NCBI GenBank assembly: GCA_902630355.1
Contig: CACOUL010000018.1
Span: 1 to 47,223 of the forward strand
Source of the DNA: Planctomycetaceae bacterium
GTDB taxonomy: Bacteria; Planctomycetota; Planctomycetia; Pirellulales; UBA7805
Direction: 5' to 3'
Length of the DNA: 47,223 bases
A program made the position numbers and the translations under genes. Below are positions 27,172 through 36,503 of this stretch, in pieces (within the stretch, counting starts at the first letter, position 1; each line of letters opens with the position of its first letter). The notes below the pieces were generated by a model. That model ran no database searches. It was not told the origin of the DNA and saw nothing but the letters and a program-made list of their open reading frames with translations.

Positions 27172-28371
27172 ATGCGACGACGACATACCGTGATATGCCG
27201 TGAAGGCTGGTACTATCTTCTCGTTTTCTTTTTTGTCGCGTTCAGCTCTGTATTGCGCAACGTCAACCTATTGATGATTGTCGCAACGATCATGCTCTTC
27301 GCCTTCATCATCGGATGGCGCACTGCGATCCGGAGCCTCAACGGTGTTTCTTTGAGACGAAAAATAACGGCCTCCTTAACCGCAGGCGATTTGCTCGAAG
27401 TGAACCTTCAGCTACAAAGTAAAACTCCGCAAAACCCCTTCGCGCGTGCGGGCAGCCGCTGCCTGGAAATCGATGAAACAATCCGTCATCTCGCTCCCAA
27501 ACGTCAGCTCCCGAAAAAAGCAGCCCATCTCGTGTGCTGGTATCTCCCGAGAGGCAGAACAAAACAACTCACCTATCGGGCTCGGCTCTACGAGCGGGGC
27601 ATCTACCGTATCGGTCCGACGCGGATTGCCACGGGCTTTCCCTTGGGACTCATCCGCCACAGTCGAATCCTCGACCGCGGAGACCGGATCGCCGTCTTTC
27701 CTCGCACCGGCCACCTCACCCCCGCATTCGGAAAGATGTTCCAGCAGATTCAAGTCGGCTTCGGCGGGCACCCTTTACGACAAGATCGTCAAACGGGGGA
27801 TTTTCACGGACTCCGCGAATGGAAGGAGGGCGACGGGCGACGGCTGATCCATTGGAAGAGCACGGCCCGTCGCGGGACGCCACTGGTCCGCGAATTTGAA
27901 AAGCAACAACAACAACAACTCAATTTGCTCGTCGATCTCGGAAATCGAGGCGATTATCCCGATGAGGCGCGGTGCGAAGAGGTGATTCGTTTTGCGGCCA
28001 CGATTGTCACCGACTTTTGTCGACGCCGAGACGGCGTAGTGCGGATGGCCATTGCAGGACGCGAACTAAGCTGCGGAGGCGGCCCCTGTCACCCGCTTCT
28101 GCTCTCCGATTTACTCACCCTGCTCGCTACCGCAGAGCCTCGCAGCGATGATGACGATTCGAACTCTTTGTTCAGGGAAGGGATGAAATACCTATTCAGA
28201 CCCACCGAGCGAAGCAGACCGACACTGATCCTTCACCCCGGTTCGGAGAATCTTCGCGAGTTGACATTACTTGCCGATCGGTCGATCGGCGAGAACCAGA
28301 CAATCGGGCCTTTGCGGTGGATCGATACGTCGAATGAAATGCTTTGGCACTTTTTTGACCCTACGGAATAA
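27172..28371 (+). CDS. DUF58 domain protein
   Basis: This 399-residue protein has two membrane segments near the N-terminus (about 15-30 and 36-52). A beta-rich middle follows (around 60-170), then the DUF58 core with RQTGDFHGLREWKEGDGRRL, preceding IHWKSTARRG, the hallmark of the family. A Gln-rich stretch (EKQQQQQ) comes just before a von Willebrand-like strand (LNLLVDLGN). DUF58 proteins are encoded beside MoxR ATPases and are thought to be their clients. The ATG at 27172 has GGAG 5 bases before it; a GTG at 27166 is also possible. The transglutaminase gene begins 6 bases after its stop. Confidence 0.92.
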   Translation: MRRRHTVICREGWYYLLVFFFVAFSSVLRNVNLLMIVATIMLFAFIIGWRTAIRSLNGVSLRRKITASLTAGDLLEVNLQLQSKTPQNPFARAGSRCLEIDETIRHLAPKRQLPKKAAHLVCWYLPRGRTKQLTYRARLYERGIYRIGPTRIATGFPLGLIRHSRILDRGDRIAVFPRTGHLTPAFGKMFQQIQVGFGGHPLRQDRQTGDFHGLREWKEGDGRRLIHWKSTARRGTPLVREFEKQQQQQLNLLVDLGNRGDYPDEARCEEVIRFAATIVTDFCRRRDGVVRMAIAGRELSCGGGPCHPLLLSDLLTLLATAEPRSDDDDSNSLFREGMKYLFRPTERSRPTLILHPGSENLRELTLLADRSIGENQTIGPLRWIDTSNEMLWHFFDPTE

Positions 28372-28377
28372 TTCGAC

Positions 28378-29640
28378 GTGCGCAGCGAACGACTTCTCGG
28401 TTGGATCATCGCCCTCATGGCTGCGCAAAGCAGCCTGATGCTCAGCCTCGGCTCGCAGAACCCAACGCTGCCGGTACTCACCACCACCGCTGCATTCACA
28501 AGCCTCTACGTCACCGATCGCAAAGGGTGGTTTTATCTCCGCGGATCGATTGCCGGCCTGGCAGCGAGTTGTGCCGTGTTGGTTGCGATTTACGACTTTT
28601 TTGGACTTGCGCAAGAACGACAACTTTTGGCGATCGCCTACCTGCTGGTCTATCTTCAGGTTGTTTTATTCTATCAGCAGAAAACCGATCGTATTTACTG
28701 GCAATTGCAACTCTTGAGTCTTCTCCAAGTGGTCGTGGCGGCGGTCCTCAATTTAACCATCGGTTTCGGTTTTCTGCTGATCCTCTATCTCTTCCTCAGC
28801 CTCTGGGCCGGTTTTTTGTTTTTTGTAACCCGCCAACGACAGCGAGCCCTCGCCGTCTCCGCCGGGCTGAAACCGAGTGAACTTGCCTTTCATGCCGAGA
28901 GCATTGCCGAAGAGCAGGCCGACAACTTCCATCCGCGACTCGCCATTTTGGCACTCCGCCAAACAGCGGTAATCGGATTCATGGCCTTCATCACCTTTCT
29001 CCTGCTTCCCCGCATGAGCGATAGCACATCGTATCGCGATGTGACCGGACAGCGAGTCATCGGCTTTACCAATTCCGTGCGACTCGGTGAGTTGGGCACC
29101 GCCGTCGAAAACCGGGAACCGGTTCTTCGTCTTTGGTTTTATTCTCCGGAGACTGATGAGCCTTTCCGCTTGCGAGGTCAGCCGTTACTTCGCGGATCGA
29201 TCGTCAACTACTACCAGAATGGAACCTGGTCGATTGCCGGAGGACAGTTGTGGAATGGAGCGGTCGAACTCCCGACAGCAGCGCAGAATGCAACCCGCCA
29301 ACGGATTGCGATGCCTCCTCAGCGGGAACAGACAATTTTTGCCATTTTTCCTCCGGCCGTCTTCGATCCCAACGCGCCGATCGCATTCAACATGCGGAGC
29401 AAACAACTCGTGCGCACGATTTCGCCAGCGATTCCGCTCGATTTCATCCTCGCAGCGCCGGGGATCGAGCACCGGCACCAACTGACTTTGACCCCGGCCG
29501 ATGCCTTCGATTCGGTGGGGGGGGGCTGCAACGCTGCAACCCTTCGATCCCGCCGAGCAACCCGGGGTCTCAACCCGGCGACTCGAGCCTCTCCGCTTGC
29601 TCGCCGAGGAGATTCTTGCGGAAGCCGAAGTCGCGATTGA
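28378..29640 (+). CDS. TgpA-like transglutaminase, N-terminal membrane half (frameshifted)
   Basis: This frame encodes the membrane part of a TgpA/DUF3488-type protein. Five to seven hydrophobic segments lie between about residues 5 and 215, then an extracytoplasmic region with the family pattern RLRGQPLLRGSIVNYYQNGTW. From a run of nine G at 29517-29525 the frame loses sense (Arg-rich, low complexity) and stops at 29640. The transglutaminase domain continues in the +1 frame. Removing one G from the run joins the halves into a single protein of about 771 residues. The GTG at 28378 lies 6 bases after the DUF58 stop. It is part of the moxR operon. Either a broken gene, a slippage site or a sequencing error. 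Confidence 0.85.
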   Translation: MRSERLLGWIIALMAAQSSLMLSLGSQNPTLPVLTTTAAFTSLYVTDRKGWFYLRGSIAGLAASCAVLVAIYDFFGLAQERQLLAIAYLLVYLQVVLFYQQKTDRIYWQLQLLSLLQVVVAAVLNLTIGFGFLLILYLFLSLWAGFLFFVTRQRQRALAVSAGLKPSELAFHAESIAEEQADNFHPRLAILALRQTAVIGFMAFITFLLLPRMSDSTSYRDVTGQRVIGFTNSVRLGELGTAVENREPVLRLWFYSPETDEPFRLRGQPLLRGSIVNYYQNGTWSIAGGQLWNGAVELPTAAQNATRQRIAMPPQREQTIFAIFPPAVFDPNAPIAFNMRSKQLVRTISPAIPLDFILAAPGIEHRHQLTLTPADAFDSVGGGCNAATLRSRRATRGLNPATRASPLARRGDSCGSRSRD

Positions 29641-30694
29641 AGGAACCGCTGAGCAAGCGCAAATGCTTTGCGACTTTTTGAAAAACTCGCCAAAGTTCGA
29701 CTATTCGCTGACGGTTGAAAGTCGCAATCCCAAACTCGATCCGATCGTTGATTTTCTCACGGAAAACCCACAGGGAAACTGCGAGTATTTTTCCAGTGCC
29801 CTCACGTTGATGTTGCGTAGCGTAGGCATCCGGTCGCGGATGATCATCGGATACCAGGGGAGCGAATGGAATCCGCTGGGGGGCTACTATCAAATCCGGC
29901 AACAAGACGCGCATAGCTGGACCGAAGCCTACATTCCTCCGGGAGAGCTTGAAGATATGCCGAGCGGCGCGTGGCTGCGTCTGGATCCCACGCCCGGTCG
30001 CATGCAGATCGACGAGCAGGAAAGTTCCTGGTGGATCACGCGAGTTTACCAACAAATGCGGAACTACACGGAATTCCTGTGGGCCAATTACGTGATCCGC
30101 CTCGATTCCCGCCGGCAACGCGAAGATATCTACAGCCGTGTGACCCGCTGGGGAAATAGCATTCTCGATACCTTCTCCCAGCCCCTACGAGGAGCGCAGT
30201 CGGCAGACAGAGAGGATGAAGAGGATGAAACGGGAGAGCAACAAGCGGATTCCACATCACCGGCATCCGGCATGCGATGGCTCCGCTGGTTGCTCGTGAC
30301 TCTCTCGTTGCTCGCGCTCGCCGTTGGCGTCTGGTGGGCCCGTTTGCTTCACCGCGCGGGACTCCGCTCAGAAGATGCATCGCCGGCCCACCGACCCTCC
30401 ATTCCCGAACGACCCTTCTACCGCCGCTGGAAACGACTTCTCGCCCACCATATCACCCTGCGGCAACCGGCGGAGTCGGCCCGACAGCATGCAGCTTCTA
30501 TCTCCCGATGGCTCGTTGAATGCGGCTTACCCGACTTGGCGGACGCACCCTACCGATTGGTCGATGCCCACTATGCCCACGTCTTCGGTGGGATCACACC
30601 CTCGGCGGAGGCCGAAGCAGAGCTGATGGCCACCGTAAAATCGGTCGAGAAGGCACTAGCCTCTGGCGCGAGGCGTGGGTTAAAAACACCTTAG
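29501..30694 (+). CDS. TgpA-like transglutaminase, catalytic and C-terminal half (frameshifted)
   Basis: This frame carries the transglutaminase-like domain with the catalytic triad: Cys in GNCEYFSSALTLMLRSVGI, His in QQDAHSWTEAY, Asp in WLRLDPTPG. One membrane helix (about residues 264-285, LRWLLVTLSLLALAVGVWWA) follows. A cytoplasmic DUF4129-like C-terminus ends it (RPFYRRWKRLLAHHITLRQP, then ESARQHAA). The domain faces the periplasm. The first in-frame ATG at 29501 has no ribosome site and lies inside the upstream half, so independent translation is unlikely. It should be read as the second half of the gene starting at 28378. Confidence 0.85.
   Translation: MPSIRWGGAATLQPFDPAEQPGVSTRRLEPLRLLAEEILAEAEVAIEGTAEQAQMLCDFLKNSPKFDYSLTVESRNPKLDPIVDFLTENPQGNCEYFSSALTLMLRSVGIRSRMIIGYQGSEWNPLGGYYQIRQQDAHSWTEAYIPPGELEDMPSGAWLRLDPTPGRMQIDEQESSWWITRVYQQMRNYTEFLWANYVIRLDSRRQREDIYSRVTRWGNSILDTFSQPLRGAQSADREDEEDETGEQQADSTSPASGMRWLRWLLVTLSLLALAVGVWWARLLHRAGLRSEDASPAHRPSIPERPFYRRWKRLLAHHITLRQPAESARQHAASISRWLVECGLPDLADAPYRLVDAHYAHVFGGITPSAEAEAELMATVKSVEKALASGARRGLKTP
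29517..29525 (+). repeat. Run of nine G at the frameshift point
   Basis: This mononucleotide tract is where the two halves of the transglutaminase gene change frame. With eight G the reading would be continuous (DSVGGAATLQPFDP). With nine, as here, it shifts. Confidence 0.9.
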
Positions 30695-30727
30695 CCCGCA
30701 CCCTCCCCTAGAAGCAACGGAACCCAC

Positions 30728-31756
30728 ATGAAAATTGGCATCGTCGGCTATCAGTCCTCCGGCAAAAGCACCCTCTTCGCTTGGCTCTCCGGCACCGACG
30801 CCGATCCCTCGCTTGCACACACGGGTCAAACGGCTGCCGTCGAGGTCCTCGATCCTCGTATCGCTCAGCTTGCCGAGATTTACCAACCCAAGAAGATCAC
30901 CCACGCCAACCTGCAACTCGTCGATACGCCAGGGCTCGAAAAAGGAAGTTCCGGTAATGCGGCGCACTTGAGCCTGATCCGTGAAGCGGGATGCCTGGTG
31001 CACGTGGTGGATGCCTTCAGCGGCGACGACCCGCTCTCGCAACTCAACAGTTTTGATGAAGATCTGCTCTTGGCCGACCTCGAAATCGTTTCCCGTCGCG
31101 TGGAGAAATTGACCGAGTCGGTAAAAAAACCGCGGCCCAGTCGCGAGGAGGAGCAGGCAGAGCTTGAAGCCCTCGGGCCAGTCCTCGCGCGACTCGAGGA
31201 GGGAAAACCGCTGGCCGGCATGGAACTCTCGCCCCTGCAGCAGCGGGCGACCCGCTCGTTTCAACTGCTTACAGAGAAGCCGCAGTTCGTGATTTTCAAT
31301 CTCGGCGACGACGGAGACATTGCCTCAAAACTGCTCGAGGCCTTGGGCAAAGCGACTCAAGGCGTAGCATTTTCGGTAGGCCTCTCGGCCGAACTTGCCG
31401 AGATGGATGAAGCAGACCGGGAGGAATTTGCCGAGGAAATGGGCGGCGTGACGGCCGAAAGGGAACCGCTGCTCTTAAAACTCATGCAGGCATCAGGGCA
31501 GCAGCTTTTCTTCACTGCCGGTGAGAAAGAGGTGCGCAGCTGGATGATCCGTCACGGCGCTACGGCGGGTGAAGCGGCCGGCGGCATTCATTCGGACCTT
31601 GAGCGCGGCTTTGTACGGGCCGAAACGATGAGCTGTGACGATCTGTTTCGCCTGGGCAGTGAGCGGGAGATCAAAGCGAATGGACTGATGCGCCGCGAGG
31701 TACGCGACTACGTGGTGCAGGAGGGCGATATCCTCCATATTCTGGCCAGCACATAG
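30728..31756 (+). CDS. YchF/Obg-like GTPase (DUF933 C-terminus), divergent
   Basis: The 342-residue protein aligns by eye with YchF. It has a P-loop GYQSSGKST (7-15) and a G3 DTPGLEKGSSG. Next is a helical insertion rich in charged residues (about 115-170). A C-terminal TGS-like DUF933 domain follows, with VRSWMIRHGATAGEAAGGIH, DLERGFVRAE and DYVVQEGDILHI. True YchF has an NxxE motif that favours ATP. Here the equivalent stretch reads FNLGDD, so nucleotide preference is unclear. It is also about 20 residues shorter than standard YchF and its P-loop differs (YQSSGKS instead of PNVGKS). It is probably a divergent paralogue rather than ychF itself. It is encoded 33 bases after the transglutaminase gene, perhaps by read-through. 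Confidence 0.8.
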   Translation: MKIGIVGYQSSGKSTLFAWLSGTDADPSLAHTGQTAAVEVLDPRIAQLAEIYQPKKITHANLQLVDTPGLEKGSSGNAAHLSLIREAGCLVHVVDAFSGDDPLSQLNSFDEDLLLADLEIVSRRVEKLTESVKKPRPSREEEQAELEALGPVLARLEEGKPLAGMELSPLQQRATRSFQLLTEKPQFVIFNLGDDGDIASKLLEALGKATQGVAFSVGLSAELAEMDEADREEFAEEMGGVTAEREPLLLKLMQASGQQLFFTAGEKEVRSWMIRHGATAGEAAGGIHSDLERGFVRAETMSCDDLFRLGSEREIKANGLMRREVRDYVVQEGDILHILAST

Positions 31757-31792
31757 CACACTCTTGAGTGCCCATTACTCGACTCGATATAT

Positions 31793-34700
31793 CTACTCGA
31801 CATATCGCTTGACGCGGAACACATCCTCGGTGTTATGGTCGTGCCCATTCTCATAACCGACCGGGATCGAACGGTCGATAAGATAAAAGGCGCGGTGCCG
31901 CTCGACCTCATTGCCATCCTCGATGAGATTTCCATCTTGATCTGTTTTAAAGTCTCCGTTGGGATCGGTCTCGAAAAATCCGAGCGTCATCCAGACCGCA
32001 TAGACGTTCGAACGGTTCGTAACGAGATTTCCCATACGGTTGATCGGCTGGTAGCGAAGAAAAGCATCGTTCGATGCCGACGTGTCCTCAAACCCGAGTT
32101 TCTCATCCAAAAGTGGCAGGGGCGCTGCGGTGAGTGGTGATCCCGCCTGCTCCACGGCCCCCGGGCCGTGGAATGGCTCCACCTGAGTCGTCGCGGGCAA
32201 TTGCGTTGTACCGTGATGTCGCGACACGTCGGTCGCGGTTCCATTCATCACGGCATCCCAAACGCGCTGATCCTCGATTGTATTCAGGTTCACTCGCCCC
32301 GGTTCGCGATAGGTTGAAATCACGTTGAAGGGTGGCGCAAAGCCATCGACTCCGCTCATGCTCGTCGGCGAGAGGGATAGCTGCGTGCCCGCAAATTTCG
32401 AAGGCACATGCAGGTACTCGAAGATTCTTCCAAGCCGAGGCCGGGGACTCGACGCGGAGGCCTCGTAAAAAAAGTTCAAAAGATGGGGAAAGCCGTCGGT
32501 GAACTGTGTGCCGGGATCGCCCTGATGGCTGCCCAACTCGAGCATTAATTTGCCCGGCTCGCTCGCCGGTACCATCAGCAGTTCGTACTGACTCACGAAG
32601 GGGCGATCCGGCCAGAACACGTGCTCGGGAGATACCCCCGGATTTTCGCTCGTCGACGTGTTCAGCCCACTATTAATTGCGTAACCAAAATAACTGGTTG
32701 AATCAATGAGATTAGCATTGTGACCGCTGAGGGGATCTGCAACTGGCCAAAGAATACTCCTGCCGCCTGAACCGTAACCGCGTTGACGCGATGTGGCGTA
32801 GATCGTCTGCGTATTATCTGATTGATCGTCGGCATTGACGTCGAATGATTTTTCACTCGAACTGTCACCGTTAAAAATGGTCAGGTCAATCGGCATTAAA
32901 TCTAGGGTTAAGTAGGGATTGACTTCCAATGCAGGGTCATTTCCCGTTTTTCCAGGCAGCGGATTGTGCGGCAGCAGTGGATTGGCAAGTCGCTGCAAGA
33001 AGACGGTACAATAATCCTCAACGGTTCCCTCTAACAGCCCCAAGTTTTGAATGGGAGTTGTAAATGTACCTGCATTCTGATTTCCGGATGGATGATCGAA
33101 GGGGCGATCACGGGCAGTGTCATATTTGTCTTCATCATTGCTGTCAGCGTTTGAACTATTTTGCTCGTAATAATTATCGCGTAGCGGTTCCGAAACGCTC
33201 AGACCGATATGTTGGCGCGAGGATCCACTGTTGGTCCACCCATCTGGAACCCCGACCCCGCAAATCATTTTCTGCCGGTTCCGATCGGACGCATCCGGGC
33301 CCGTTGGTATCGATACAGTATCATTTCTAGTGGTCCCATCCGTTTTCCAGCCCAATGGCGTTTCATCACGAGGGGCAACCGTTAAATAATCTGATTTCTT
33401 AAGTTTGATCTCTGATCCGCTCCGGTTGTAATATTTGCCTGCTTCGGGGCTCGATGGCTCTGACTGGAAAAAAATGTACCGCTCAATGGGATTCTCGTTC
33501 TGGATGTCATCCAAGTTATTGAACGGATCATCGGGCTCGAAGGAGACCGCTGGGTTAAAAACTCTGTTCTCGTTGGGAGATGGACTCCAGTCCTGATCGC
33601 CGGGCACGAGTTGATCAAAGGGCGATACTTTACCCGACCCTGGACCATGCGGTTCGGTGACCGCCATCCGCCAGACGGGATCTTGCTCACCGGCTCGAAA
33701 CTGTGCATCTGCAGGTCGCGTTACTCTCTTAGAAAGATGCAAATCACCACTTGCATCATAGATATCTTGCGGGCCTTTGAAACTGCCATCGGCCGCAAAC
33801 CCATGATTGGCGATCCGCTGCAATTCGATAAACAACGATCCTTGGGGCAGTGCATACTGATCGAAGTCTTTGTCGGACATCAACAAAGCGTCATCAGGAT
33901 CCGGTGTCGTCGTATCGTGATTTTCGTTTACCGCTGGTGTTTGTACAGTATTACCGTCGTCGTCTAACGTTTCTTGCCATGATTCCCCATCCCAGTCCCT
34001 CTTCTTGTCGCGGGTGCGACGGTCATGCAAAGCGAGTGTCTCCGTGATGGCCAACGCGGGCGCTTCACAACCCCAGACGACTCCGTAATTGGAAATGTCG
34101 GCAGGTGTTGTGCTTAAATCTCCTTCCGCTTCGGGAAGCCATCCGTCTGCATCAAAGGGAAAGGCGTCATATTCAAACCCCGTCATAATCGAATCAGCAT
34201 CGCGATAGTCGACCGCGTTGACGGCAAACTGGGCGATCCTTCTTGCCAGATTTTCCTGACTGCCGATCGCGGGATCGCTCTCTAGGCCATCGGCCAGCAG
34301 CATCAAGAGCAAATACAACTGCTGGGCATAGTGTTGCCGGGCAAACTTGTCGTTTGGCTCTCCGGCAGCTCCGCTGCCATCATGATTGAATGTGTTACCA
34401 CTATAGCTCGGTGCGGTGATGGTTTCGGTACCCACCTCGCCGACATCATCGACCACATTATTTTCATTGTCATCCTGACCGTTGCCGAAGAGCCGATTCA
34501 CATTGAATCGTGTCCCGCGCGTCAAACCGGGCCCGAATCCTCCTTGCGGCAGCGTCAGAAGCAGTTGCTCCATTGCCGTTTTGAGCGAAGCCACATCGGT
34601 GAGCGACTGCACTTTTCCACCGCTGCCGTCCGGATTTTCCAGATACCACTTGGCCTTGGCCAGATCGGTGATGTGCCCGGTGCCGAACAAATATTCGCGT

Positions 34701-36397
34701 AACTGACTCGCCTCCTCTTCGGGCAAGCTGAGCCCGTCAATTTTTTGGTCAATCTTCTCGTGCAACTCCTCCGGCAAACCCAGCCCCGCCACCGGCAAAT
34801 CCCACGATTCGGTGGTGATCCGCTCGCGAATCTCCTTCATATCGTCCGGGTCGATTTCCGAGTTCCCGAAGCAGGCGGCCAAATCTTCGTAAAGCCTGGA
34901 GTCGAGTGCATCGGCGTCGGCATCGGAGAATCGCAAAACGCGCTCCAAATCCTCCGGACCGTATGGCGTGTGCCAGTCGGGGGTGATCCCGCTGCTCGTA
35001 TCGATTTCCAGCGCATAGGTCGTACCGTCAAAATCGTTCGCCAGACTGCCATCGGCAGTCTGAAAATCAATCGTTCCGGTCGCGTTGGCCTGGTAAAACG
35101 ACTGACCGTGCGGATCGAGTGGCGTGACCACCGCTGCCGGTGTGCCAATTTGATAATACTCAGAGAACTCTTGCGGGGAGAAGGTCGTCGCCGAGGGAGA
35201 CGGTTGTGCAATTTGCAGATCTCCACCCCCGTAAAAACTTTGATCGGCCGAGGCCGATTCGTCCAATCGAAGCCCCATGAATTGTCCGATATTAAAGGTG
35301 GCACCCTCCTCAGTATCGAAAACTTGCCAGAGGTCAACCTCGGCGGGACCATATCCCTGCCCGAGGGGCGAGGATGCATTTTCTAACTCGTCCAGTTGCT
35401 TCGCACTGCCGTGGGCATTGAGATTCACTCGCCCGTCCATGTCGCGCACCAGCATCGCCACCAACGGCCGCACGTAACTGCCATCGGGCTGTATCTGCAG
35501 CGGCAACCCCGCGTCGATCCAGATCGAATCCTTCTCACCGTCTCCATCGTTATCGACCATCGGCGTTTTGCCATAGGGTCGAATACGACCATCCGTGTTA
35601 CTGCCCCACTTGAAATTGTTGTTCCACGACGGGTTGAGCCCACTCCGCTTGGAGGCCAACCAGGGATTGTTGATATCCGGCGCGTCGTAATCTTCATTGA
35701 GTCGCCGCGGCTCTACCGTTGCATTCGACCCGCTTCCGTCGTCCTGCCCGCTTCCGTCACCGCTGAAGGGCCGACCGTTGACCAGAACAATGTCGTTGGT
35801 ACTCGGCGTCACGCCACCCGGCAGCGTGACAATCGAGAGCGAATCACCACTGGAAGACACAATCCGCGCGCTGTGTCCGGCCGCGTCACCGGTGAGAAAC
35901 GTCATCACGAGCCCACTGTAATAGTCTTTGATTCCGCTGAGCGTAAAATCGGAATCGGGCGCAATGGCAATCGCAGTGACCTGGGCATTGCTATTGGCCG
36001 TTCCGCCCGCAGCAATCCGCCCGCGCAGCGCCGTTTGTCCATAGAGATCCTCGAGCAGATTTTCTTTCGAAAACGGAGAGTCGGGATTGGTGGTTCCGCG
36101 GACCAGATCGCGGGCCACCGAATCCAGCAGATCGCCCGAGCGTTCCGGCAAATCGGCGCTCGGTCGCTCCATCATTCTTTGATAGGCTTCGCTGCTGCGA
36201 CGAAAACTGCCGGCAGTGAGCACGAAGGTCACGCCGAGCATCAAAAACATGACCAACAGCACGAGGCACACGAGGAGCAAGACTCCGCGACGATCCTCAG
36301 GCCGGGAGCCAAAGACGAAACAACCTCGGTCCGGTTTGCGTCTGCAATCCGAAGTCCGATATGAACAATGCCTCTGCGTGGAGAGCAATTTTGCCAT
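31793..36397 (-). CDS. Giant GspK/PilX-like minor pseudopilin, 1534 residues
   Basis: The N-terminus is a 38-residue basic leader ending RRG, then a hydrophobic helix (39-63, VLLLVCLVLLVMFLMLGVTF) without the usual Glu at +5, as in GspK. Further GspK-like marks are DGRVNLNAHG at about 321-330 and PGRVNLNT at about 1366-1373. NRSNVYAVWMTLGFF (about 1461-1475), near the C-terminus, matches the end of GspK. Asp/Gly-rich loops (DNDGDGEKD at 282-290, DPNGD at 1478-1482 and DQDGN at 1486-1490) resemble calcium sites. GspK is normally about 300-350 residues, so some 1100 residues are extra, largely polar, Asn/Ser/Asp-rich and unrecognised. It is the last gene of the pilus locus, 106 bases after the PilV-like gene, and converges on the YchF-like gene. 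Confidence 0.8.
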   Translation of the reverse strand: MAKLLSTQRHCSYRTSDCRRKPDRGCFVFGSRPEDRRGVLLLVCLVLLVMFLMLGVTFVLTAGSFRRSSEAYQRMMERPSADLPERSGDLLDSVARDLVRGTTNPDSPFSKENLLEDLYGQTALRGRIAAGGTANSNAQVTAIAIAPDSDFTLSGIKDYYSGLVMTFLTGDAAGHSARIVSSSGDSLSIVTLPGGVTPSTNDIVLVNGRPFSGDGSGQDDGSGSNATVEPRRLNEDYDAPDINNPWLASKRSGLNPSWNNNFKWGSNTDGRIRPYGKTPMVDNDGDGEKDSIWIDAGLPLQIQPDGSYVRPLVAMLVRDMDGRVNLNAHGSAKQLDELENASSPLGQGYGPAEVDLWQVFDTEEGATFNIGQFMGLRLDESASADQSFYGGGDLQIAQPSPSATTFSPQEFSEYYQIGTPAAVVTPLDPHGQSFYQANATGTIDFQTADGSLANDFDGTTYALEIDTSSGITPDWHTPYGPEDLERVLRFSDADADALDSRLYEDLAACFGNSEIDPDDMKEIRERITTESWDLPVAGLGLPEELHEKIDQKIDGLSLPEEEASQLREYLFGTGHITDLAKAKWYLENPDGSGGKVQSLTDVASLKTAMEQLLLTLPQGGFGPGLTRGTRFNVNRLFGNGQDDNENNVVDDVGEVGTETITAPSYSGNTFNHDGSGAAGEPNDKFARQHYAQQLYLLLMLLADGLESDPAIGSQENLARRIAQFAVNAVDYRDADSIMTGFEYDAFPFDADGWLPEAEGDLSTTPADISNYGVVWGCEAPALAITETLALHDRRTRDKKRDWDGESWQETLDDDGNTVQTPAVNENHDTTTPDPDDALLMSDKDFDQYALPQGSLFIELQRIANHGFAADGSFKGPQDIYDASGDLHLSKRVTRPADAQFRAGEQDPVWRMAVTEPHGPGSGKVSPFDQLVPGDQDWSPSPNENRVFNPAVSFEPDDPFNNLDDIQNENPIERYIFFQSEPSSPEAGKYYNRSGSEIKLKKSDYLTVAPRDETPLGWKTDGTTRNDTVSIPTGPDASDRNRQKMICGVGVPDGWTNSGSSRQHIGLSVSEPLRDNYYEQNSSNADSNDEDKYDTARDRPFDHPSGNQNAGTFTTPIQNLGLLEGTVEDYCTVFLQRLANPLLPHNPLPGKTGNDPALEVNPYLTLDLMPIDLTIFNGDSSSEKSFDVNADDQSDNTQTIYATSRQRGYGSGGRSILWPVADPLSGHNANLIDSTSYFGYAINSGLNTSTSENPGVSPEHVFWPDRPFVSQYELLMVPASEPGKLMLELGSHQGDPGTQFTDGFPHLLNFFYEASASSPRPRLGRIFEYLHVPSKFAGTQLSLSPTSMSGVDGFAPPFNVISTYREPGRVNLNTIEDQRVWDAVMNGTATDVSRHHGTTQLPATTQVEPFHGPGAVEQAGSPLTAAPLPLLDEKLGFEDTSASNDAFLRYQPINRMGNLVTNRSNVYAVWMTLGFFETDPNGDFKTDQDGNLIEDGNEVERHRAFYLIDRSIPVGYENGHDHNTEDVFRVKRYVE

Positions 36398-36503
36398 GCG
36401 CCAATTCCCTTAATTTTTTAAAAGCCGTTTGCCCCGGCCTCGTCCCGCTCGTCTTTCGGTAAACTGATCCTTTCCATACGCACAATGTGGGTGATGCGTT
36501 TCT

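Noticed and set aside
31757-31792. Bidirectional terminator between the convergent YchF-like and GspK-like genes
   Set aside because: The 36-base gap has only a weak GATAT/ATATC pairing and no GC-rich stem.
35396-36364. A 322-codon open frame antisense to the giant GspK-like gene
   Set aside because: Its composition (Arg/Ile/Val repeats such as RIRR, VIVF) is typical of the reverse complement of a polar protein, and no start signal is seen.
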